Positions 59,441-64,000 of a stretch of DNA of 64,000 nt are shown piece by piece. Within the stretch, counting starts at the first letter, position 1. Each line of letters starts with the position of its first letter. The position numbers and the translations under genes were made by a program. The notes under the pieces are model-generated. The model searched no databases. It was not told where the DNA came from and saw nothing but the letters and a program-made list of their open reading frames with translations. This DNA comes from Hymenobacter sp. BT559. GTDB taxonomy: Bacteria > Bacteroidota > Bacteroidia > Cytophagales > Hymenobacteraceae. The stretch lies in assembly GCF_017571525.1 (NCBI RefSeq), contig NZ_JAGETY010000009.1:1-64000 (forward strand). Reading direction: 5' to 3'.

Positions 59441-60421
59441 ATGGAATTTACCCGCTTGGGAAACACTGGCTTGCAGGTTTCCAAAATTTGCCTGGGCACC
59501 ATGACCTACGGCACGCCCACCGAGCGCTGGCCCTGGGCCCTCGAGGAGGAGGCTAGCCGGCCCTTCATTCAAAAGGCTCTGGAGCTGGGCATCAACTTCT
59601 TCGACACCGCCGACGTGTATAGCAACGGGGCCAGCGAGGAAGTGGTAGGCCGCGCCCTGCACGACTTTGCCAAGCGCGACGAAGTGGTGCTGGCCACCAA
59701 GGTTTTTAACCCCATGGGGCCGGGGCAGAATGACAAAGGCTTGTCGCGCAAGCATATTATGAGTGCCATTGACGCCAGCCTCAAGCGCCTCGGCACCGAC
59801 TACGTGGACCTCTACCAGATTCACCGCTGGGACTACAACACGCCCATTGAAGAGACGCTAGAGGCGCTGCACGACGTGGTAAAGGCCGGCAAGGCGCGCT
59901 ACATCGGGGCTAGCAGCATGTTTAGCTGGCAGTTTGCCCAAGCGCTGTACCTGGCTGATAAGCACAACTGGACGCGCTTCGTGAGCATGCAGCCGCACTA
60001 CAACCTCGTATACCGCGAGGAGGAGCGCGAGATGCTGCCGCTGTGCCAGGACCAAGGCATCGGGGTTATTCCGTGGTCGCCACTGGCTAGGGGCCTGCTC
60101 ACGGGCGGCCGTGGCAAAGAGCGCAACGAAACCGAGCGCGCCAAAACCGACGCCTTCGGCAAGAGCCTGTATGGCCGCGACGATGACTTTGCGGTGGCCG
60201 ACCGCGTGACGGAAATTGCCAAGGAGCGCGGCCTGCCCAACGCCCAAATTGCGCTAGCCTGGATGTTGAGTAAACCTGTCATTACGGCGCCCATTGTGGG
60301 GGCTAGCAAGCCTGGCCACCTCGAAGACGCGGTAGCCGCCGTAGATGTAAAGCTCTCAGCCGATGAAATAAAGCGGCTGGAAGAACCCTATCAGCCGCAC
60401 CCGGTGCTGGGCTTTAGCTGA
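59441..60421 (+). CDS. Aldo/keto reductase
   Basis: This 326-residue TIM-barrel oxidoreductase opens with EFTRLGNTGLQVSKICLGTM. The catalytic tetrad is visible: Asp and Tyr in NFFDTADVYSNG (about 53-58), Lys in VLATKVF (about 85) and His in LYQIHRWD (about 125). The NADPH-binding C-terminal region GRPxAQIALAW-like (LPNAQIALAWMLSKPVITAPIVGAS) is present. It belongs to the YghZ/YajO-like group of AKRs that reduce various aldehydes, but the substrate is unknown. It has its own transcription unit after the sucC terminator. Confidence 0.92.
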   Translation: MEFTRLGNTGLQVSKICLGTMTYGTPTERWPWALEEEASRPFIQKALELGINFFDTADVYSNGASEEVVGRALHDFAKRDEVVLATKVFNPMGPGQNDKGLSRKHIMSAIDASLKRLGTDYVDLYQIHRWDYNTPIEETLEALHDVVKAGKARYIGASSMFSWQFAQALYLADKHNWTRFVSMQPHYNLVYREEEREMLPLCQDQGIGVIPWSPLARGLLTGGRGKERNETERAKTDAFGKSLYGRDDDFAVADRVTEIAKERGLPNAQIALAWMLSKPVITAPIVGASKPGHLEDAVAAVDVKLSADEIKRLEEPYQPHPVLGFS

Positions 60422-60604
60422 GTGCGCTAGGGCTGCCTGCTACTGTCGGCAGTCCTAAAGCTTTGTGCCTTATACTAGCTCGGTAATGCATTGAGGGCTG
60501 GTATTGGCTAAACTTCTTCGGGTATTGCCGTGTTAGGTCATCTATCTTTACCTAGTAGCCCGGCTCAACTATAACCCACCGGCTGCGTATTTATCTGCAA
60601 ACCA

Positions 60605-60612
60605 TATCTTTG
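60605..60612 (+). promoter_or_regulatory. -7 element of the 88-residue protein gene
   Basis: TATCTTTG fully matches TAnnTTTG, and the ATG starts 4 nt downstream. If transcription begins at the usual distance, the mRNA would start at or within the start codon, so either initiation is leaderless or this box belongs to a longer promoter. A second, near-match box (TATCTTTA) is at 60543-60550. Confidence 0.5.
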
Positions 60613-60616
60613 CCCT

Positions 60617-60883
60617 ATGGAAGTTGCTAGCTACACCCTGGCCGAAGCCACTACGGCGGCCCCCTACCTCGATTACGCCCGTTGCGTCGATGCCGACAAC
60701 CGGCCGGCCAACCACGGCGGCGACTGGCCCACCGTGGGCGAAGTTTACCCCGTGCGGGTAGTGGAAAGCCGCCTCGAAGGGATTCCGCTGGTGCACGTGC
60801 TCACGTTCGACGGTCCGGCGCCTTACTATAACGCCTTCGCACCGCACCGCTTCGAGCTTACGCACCGCATTTACTTGAACTAG
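60617..60883 (+). CDS. Hypothetical 88-residue protein
   Basis: I do not recognise this protein. It is soluble and acidic, with the segments DYARCVDADNRPANHGG, GEVYPVRVVESRLEGIPLVHVLTFDG, and FAPHRFELTHRIYLN, suggesting a small beta-barrel-like fold (SH3-like by pattern only). A strong promoter match lies just upstream and a perfect terminator just downstream, which supports it as a real single-gene unit. Confidence 0.7.
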   Translation: MEVASYTLAEATTAAPYLDYARCVDADNRPANHGGDWPTVGEVYPVRVVESRLEGIPLVHVLTFDGPAPYYNAFAPHRFELTHRIYLN

Positions 60884-60896
60884 CCACAGAATCTCA

Positions 60897-60937
60897 CGCA
60901 AAAAGCCCCGGCTGCCGACCAGCCGGGGCTTTTTGCG
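60897..60937. terminator. Bidirectional terminator
   Basis: A perfect 17-bp stem (cgcaaaaagccccggct and complement) with a 7-nt loop has A- and T-runs within the arms. It lies between the convergent 88-residue-protein gene and lipoprotein gene, and can serve both. Confidence 0.9.
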
Positions 60938-60952
60938 TGTAGCAGTGTTCTT

Positions 60953-61498
60953 CTATTGCACGGTGCTGGTAGCAGCCGAGTCCCCATCGAGGGTGTCGTG
61001 GTAGCCTAGCCCATTGAGCGTAAAGGTGACCGAAGTAGTACGGTGAATTTCGCGCGACTCGCCAATCAGCTTGAGGTAGGCGGCCCCGGCGTAGGCCGGG
61101 GAGCTGCCGGCAGGCTGGGTGGCCCCGGCTGGCTGCGGGCCGGGCTTGCACACGGCATCACGCATGGCCCTAGCCATGAGGCTGGTGCGGCGGTCGTTGC
61201 CATTGAGCTGATATACCTGCACGGCGGCCACCTGGGGGCAACCGGCCTGCTCTACGGTGGTCCAGTTAATCTGCACGGGCACTACCACTTTCTTGGTCTG
61301 CCCCACCAGCATTTTGCCGGTGTAGGTATGGGCGTAGGTGCGTGCGCCGCTCGTTTTAAAAAACGTGGTATCGAAGCGCAATACCTTGGCATCGGCGGTG
61401 CCCGTGGCAGAGGGGTGGCTTTGCACGGCAGTTCCGGCTTCGCGGCAGGAGGTGAGTGCAATGGCGGCACCCAGCACTAAAAGTATTTTTTTCATCAT
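60953..61498 (-). CDS. Hypothetical lipoprotein
   Basis: This 181-residue protein starts MMKKILLVLGAAIALTSCREAG, a lipoprotein signal with the lipobox LTSC. The next residues RE do not suggest a strong surface-export signal. The mature part has a Ser/Thr/Ala-rich start, a predicted beta domain (about 40-110, KVVVPVQINWTTVEQAGCPQ) and an Ala/Pro/Gly-rich loop (about 118-138). Two further cysteines may form a disulfide. No family is recognised. It is likely a single-gene unit facing a shared terminator. Confidence 0.75.
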   Translation of the reverse strand: MMKKILLVLGAAIALTSCREAGTAVQSHPSATGTADAKVLRFDTTFFKTSGARTYAHTYTGKMLVGQTKKVVVPVQINWTTVEQAGCPQVAAVQVYQLNGNDRRTSLMARAMRDAVCKPGPQPAGATQPAGSSPAYAGAAYLKLIGESREIHRTTSVTFTLNGLGYHDTLDGDSAATSTVQ

Positions 61499-61688
61499 AA
61501 GTAAACAAATGCTGCTGGTGGCAGCCTACCTCAAAGGTAACGGGCTTCTTACGCATGCCGCCACGCAAAAGGTATGGGCCGCCCCGCTCATTAGCCAGGG
61601 GTAGGCGGCCCCGGTAGACTTACTGGTTTATTCATAACGCCAAGCCAGGGTAGCACGAGCCAAATGGGCGTCAGGGATATTATTAACA

Positions 61689-61725
61689 CAAAAAGGCCCA
61701 TCTGCTTACCAGATGAGCCTTTTTG
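61689..61725. terminator. Terminator downstream of the Ohr-type gene
   Basis: The stem CAAAAAGGC-CATCTG and its complement, with one mismatch and a 5-nt loop, has U-runs in both directions. It lies 20 nt past the minus-strand stop at 61745. Confidence 0.8.
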
Positions 61726-61744
61726 CGTTGGCGATGGCCTGGGG

Positions 61745-62224
61745 CTACTTGCCCTCGGCTACGCCCGCATTTTCTTTGGCCTGCACGGGCACGGTTTCGC
61801 CTTGCACTTTCAGCTCTACTTCCATGTTGCCGCGCGTGCCCACCGAATAGGGGCAGATTTTATGGGCTTCGCGCACCATCTGAATGGTTTTATCGCGGTC
61901 AAAGGCTTTCAGGTCTACATCGAGCACGGCGCTTAAGCCATAACCCTCGCCTTCCTGGAACAGCGTTACCGAGCATTTTACCTCCGTACCGGGGTCGAGC
62001 CGGTCGCCGGCCCGCTGCGCAATTACCAGCAGCGCCTGCTGAAAGCACGACGAGTAGCCCGCCGCAAACAGTTCTTCGGGATTGGTAGCGCCTTTTTTGC
62101 CGCCGAGGCCTTCGGGCACCGACATGTCGAGGTCGATGATGCCGGTGGCCGAACGCACGTGGCCGCTGCGGCCGCCTACAGCTGTCGCATCGGCCGTGTA
62201 AAGAGTCTTTTTAGTAGAGTCCAT
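61745..62224 (-). CDS. Organic hydroperoxide resistance protein (Ohr/OsmC family)
   Basis: This 159-residue protein shows the Ohr pattern: KTLYTADATAVGGRSGHVRS, GLGGKKGATNPEELFAAGYSSCF with the peroxidatic cysteine (about 60), and AHKICPYSVGTRGN with the resolving cysteine (about 125). The conserved acid in EELF and an Arg near residue 19 complete the site. It reduces organic and lipid hydroperoxides using lipoyl or thiol donors in the cytoplasm. The C-terminal tail (VQGETVPVQAKENAGVAEGK) is somewhat longer than usual. It stands alone between two terminators; no OhrR regulator gene adjoins. Confidence 0.93.
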   Translation of the reverse strand: MDSTKKTLYTADATAVGGRSGHVRSATGIIDLDMSVPEGLGGKKGATNPEELFAAGYSSCFQQALLVIAQRAGDRLDPGTEVKCSVTLFQEGEGYGLSAVLDVDLKAFDRDKTIQMVREAHKICPYSVGTRGNMEVELKVQGETVPVQAKENAGVAEGK

Positions 62225-62313
62225 GTGGAAAGGGAAATTAGCAGGTTCAGGGTAAGCTAACCGATTTTTGCCTTATAGGGTTGTGTTGGGCCTAGCCAAA
62301 ATAGCCATTCGGG

Positions 62314-62345
62314 TTTGGCCGCGCCCGCTTTTGTAGCTACTTTTG
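62314..62345 (+). promoter_or_regulatory. Promoter of tRNA-Arg (TTTG / TAnnTTTG)
   Basis: The -33 box TTTG (62314-62317) and -7 box TACTTTTG (62338-62345) are separated by 20 nt, as in the Bacteroidota consensus. The tRNA begins 14 nt downstream. This is the clearest two-box promoter in the window. Confidence 0.8.
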
Positions 62346-62358
62346 CAGCCCTGCACCG

Positions 62359-62430
62359 GGTCTCGTAGTACAACGGATAGTATAGGAGCCTCCGAAGCTC
62401 TAGATTTAGGTTCGATTCCTAACGAGACCA
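62359..62430 (+). tRNA. tRNA-Arg (anticodon CCG)
   Basis: The cloverleaf has acceptor GGTCTCG / CGAGACC, D-stem GTAC/GTAT, anticodon stem GGAGC/GCTCT with loop CTCCGAA (anticodon CCG), and T-stem TTAGG/CCTAA with loop TTCGATT. The discriminator is A; CCA is not encoded. Confidence 0.94.
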
Positions 62431-62432
62431 CT

Positions 62433-62467
62433 AAAAAGCCCTTCCTGCTCGCAGGAAGGGCTTTTTT
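62433..62467 (+). terminator. Terminator of tRNA-Arg
   Basis: A perfect 15-bp stem (aaaaagcccttcctg and complement) with loop ctcg, followed by a T-run, lies 2 nt past the tRNA. Confidence 0.9.
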
Positions 62468-62795
62468 ATTATTCAGGGTACCAGTTTTGCTTTATAGCTC
62501 CTTGTGTACAACTATCGGCCAGGCCGCTTGACTCCTGCTCGCGTGTGCGGCTTCGGGTGATGTATACTATACGTTTGTTTATTAATCACTTAATTGCTGT
62601 ACAGTACACGTTAGTGCAGTTCTGAGCCTGCCTAGCCATCCTGATTTAGCACGGTTCCAGCTAGGGTGGTTTTGTATAGCCTACCCGCACCTCAGCGGCA
62701 GCAGCCCAACTACCGGCTTAGGCTGTTCGTAGTTATCGTTCTGCGCTTCTTTCCTTTTGCAGCGTCACTCATCACTTACGTGGTAGCCCAACTTT
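62468..62795. other. Intergenic region without recognisable gene
   Basis: The 328 bp between tRNA-Arg and the small secreted-protein gene contain no convincing coding sequence, hairpin or family repeat. A short AT-rich stretch near 62560-62590 may belong to a promoter. Confidence 0.5.
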
Positions 62796-63065
62796 ATGAA
62801 AGCTTTTCTTCTACCTGCCGGTGCCCTGGCCCTGTCGGCGCTCCTAGTGACGGCTCAGGCCCAAGGGCTGCCCAAAGTCACGGCCAATCCAGTCAATACC
62901 AAGGATAAAGCGGCTACCGCACGCGCTACTGCCAACCGGCGCGCTACCACTTATAAGGGCCCTAAAGTGGTAAAAAACACCGAAGCGCTGGGCAAAAAGA
63001 TGCTGCGCGACAGCAAACCCGCGCACGGGCAAGTAGCCCCCGCAGTGCTGATTCCTGCCAATTAA
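62796..63065 (+). CDS. Small secreted basic protein of unknown function
   Basis: This 89-residue protein has a good signal peptide (about 1-23, ends VTAQAQG). The mature 66 residues are rich in Lys, Arg, Ala and Thr (KDKAATARATANRRATTYKGP) with no cysteine and no recognised domain. It looks intrinsically disordered and cationic, so binding to polyanions such as the outer membrane or nucleic acid is possible. It is a single-gene unit followed by a 16-bp palindrome shared with the convergent GH16 gene. Confidence 0.7.
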   Translation: MKAFLLPAGALALSALLVTAQAQGLPKVTANPVNTKDKAATARATANRRATTYKGPKVVKNTEALGKKMLRDSKPAHGQVAPAVLIPAN

Positions 63066-63113
63066 TAGGTACCTGATGCCAGGCCGCTCGCCGTGGCGGC
63101 TGCCCGTCTCGCT

Positions 63114-63165
63114 GCGCTAGCCCCTCGGGTGGCTGCTTCTGCATCGTGGCCCGAGGGGCTAGCGC
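63114..63165. repeat. Perfect palindrome over the GH16 stop codon
   Basis: Perfect 16-bp arms (GCGCTAGCCCCTCGGG at 63114-63129 and complement at 63150-63165) flank a 20-nt loop. The GH16 stop codon (63159-63161, minus) lies inside an arm. It may act as a terminator between convergent genes, but lacks a U-tract. Confidence 0.75.
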
Positions 63166-64000
63166 TGGTACACGCGCACGTAGTCGATTTCGAAGCGAGC
63201 GGGCAGGCCCCCGGGCTCGATTGGTCCGCCATTGTCGCCACCCAGCGCCAAGTTGAGCAGCAGGTAGTGCGGCTGCCGCATGGGGTTGAAACCGGTGCCG
63301 TCCTGGTTTTCGGTTTGGCCGAGCGGTGTTTCGTTAAGTAGCTCATTATCTAGGTAGAGGCGGATGGCCTCGGTATCCCAATCCATGCGCCAGACGTGGA
63401 ATTTGCCAGCCCATGCGGGGTCCTTGAAGCTCGTCAGGGGCTTGGTTTCACTATGCCACTTGGGCGTGTAGGGCTGAGCCGTGCCCGAGGCCACGTTGGC
63501 CAGTACCTTCCCGCGATAGTATTCCATTATGTCAATTTCGCCGCCGGAGGGCCACTCTTTCCCGACGCCCAGGGTCCAGAAGTCGGGCCACATGCCCGAG
63601 TGAGTTGGGATGCGGGCGCGCATCTCAAAGCGTCCGTATTGCCACTGGTGCTTACCCTGGGTGTTAAGGCTAGCCGAGGTGTAGTCGATGGTGGGGCGGC
63701 TGGCTCTCCAATCGGGGGCGCCGGGCTTATACCCGGGGTTGGGGCTCGACTCCCTCCTGGCCTCGATGACGAGCAGGCCCTTTTCGCAGCGTGCATTGGC
63801 GGGCTGGTACCACTGCACCTCGTGGTTGCGCACGAAGCCGTTTTCGTAGCCCCAGTTCTGCGGGTCGGGCCGGCCGGCTTGGTTGAACTCGTCGGCCCAC
63901 ACCAAGCGGTAGCCTCCAGCGGTGGGCGCGGGGCTAGGAGCCGTCGCGCCGGTCGGGCGCCTCGTAGGCAGGGCGCCCGAAGTGGCCGGCCGCACTGGCT
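63159..64000 (-). CDS. GH16-family beta-glucanase (truncated by window edge)
   Basis: The visible 280 residues are the catalytic jelly roll of a laminarinase-like GH16 enzyme: YRLVWADEFN at the start of the domain, YGRFEMRARIP, the active-site motif SGGEIDIMEYYRG with both glutamates and the aspartate, and WRMDWDTEAIRLYLDNEL. The barrel closes with FEIDYVRVYQR. Before the domain lies a Pro/Ala/Thr-rich linker. The frame is open to the right edge, so the signal peptide and true start lie outside the window. It should hydrolyse beta-1,3- or mixed-linkage glucans (possibly a related galactan). Its stop codon is within a palindrome. Confidence 0.9.
   Translation of the reverse strand, partial: PVRPATSGALPTRRPTGATAPSPAPTAGGYRLVWADEFNQAGRPDPQNWGYENGFVRNHEVQWYQPANARCEKGLLVIEARRESSPNPGYKPGAPDWRASRPTIDYTSASLNTQGKHQWQYGRFEMRARIPTHSGMWPDFWTLGVGKEWPSGGEIDIMEYYRGKVLANVASGTAQPYTPKWHSETKPLTSFKDPAWAGKFHVWRMDWDTEAIRLYLDNELLNETPLGQTENQDGTGFNPMRQPHYLLLNLALGGDNGGPIEPGGLPARFEIDYVRVYQR

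Overview
The window reads as a chromosomal segment of a Gram-negative Bacteroidota, most likely a Hymenobacter-like member of the Cytophagales. The evidence is a SusC/SusD pair, a type IX secretion C-terminal domain, promoters of the TAnnTTTG type, an absence of Shine-Dalgarno sequences, high GC, and many CTAG tetranucleotides. No name can be proved from the sequence alone.

Positions 121-35,419 form a large pectin utilisation locus. On the minus strand lie a GH140-type apiosidase, a PL1-like pectate lyase and a fucose-isomerase-like protein (121-5015). After an AraC-type regulator (plus strand, 5428-6324) come a DapA/NanA-family lyase and a sodium/solute symporter (minus), then a long minus-strand operon: GH2, GH95, GH28, an MGH1-like glycosidase, and a 927-residue glycosidase that may be GH138-like (9280-21,792). 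Divergent from it are a second PL1 paralogue, a beta-helix plus TIM-like protein, an SGNH esterase, a Tat-exported xylose-isomerase-like protein, a DUF3826 protein, SusC and SusD (22,036-35,419). GH140, GH95, GH28 and GH2 together point to rhamnogalacturonan-II or a similar complex pectin.

Positions 35,562-39,924 are a five-gene operon for oxidative breakdown of a 6-deoxy-sugar such as L-fucose or L-rhamnose: two SDRs, an FAH-family hydrolase, an amidohydrolase-2 lactonase and a zinc alcohol dehydrogenase. The sugar-acid dehydratase of the textbook pathway is not in the window. A TonB-type outer membrane protein follows.

From about 42.9 kb the content is mostly housekeeping: tRNA-Met, a HAD phosphatase, a site-2 protease, pgk, a tandem double D-Ala-D-Ala-ligase-like protein, a PASTA protein, a T9SS cargo protein, a rhodanese, RecQ, a protein resembling phage single-strand annealing proteins, a LolD-like ATPase, sucC, an aldo/keto reductase, an Ohr-type peroxidase, tRNA-Arg and a GH16 enzyme cut by the right edge.

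The most unusual content is non-coding. (1) A 12-16 bp motif (TAGSATSTTRSC) occurs six times, in four intergenic regions of the pectin locus; five copies have the same orientation relative to the downstream gene, 57-126 bp from its start. It is a candidate operator for the regulon. (2) REP-like palindromes with a 5' GTAG are wedged between genes, and their GTAG supplies the TAG stop codon of at least four genes. Two full copies end 5-6 nt before the next start codon. (3) At least three other families of long palindromes fill intergenic gaps. One has conserved ends and a conserved loop, but mid-stems that differ in a compensated way.
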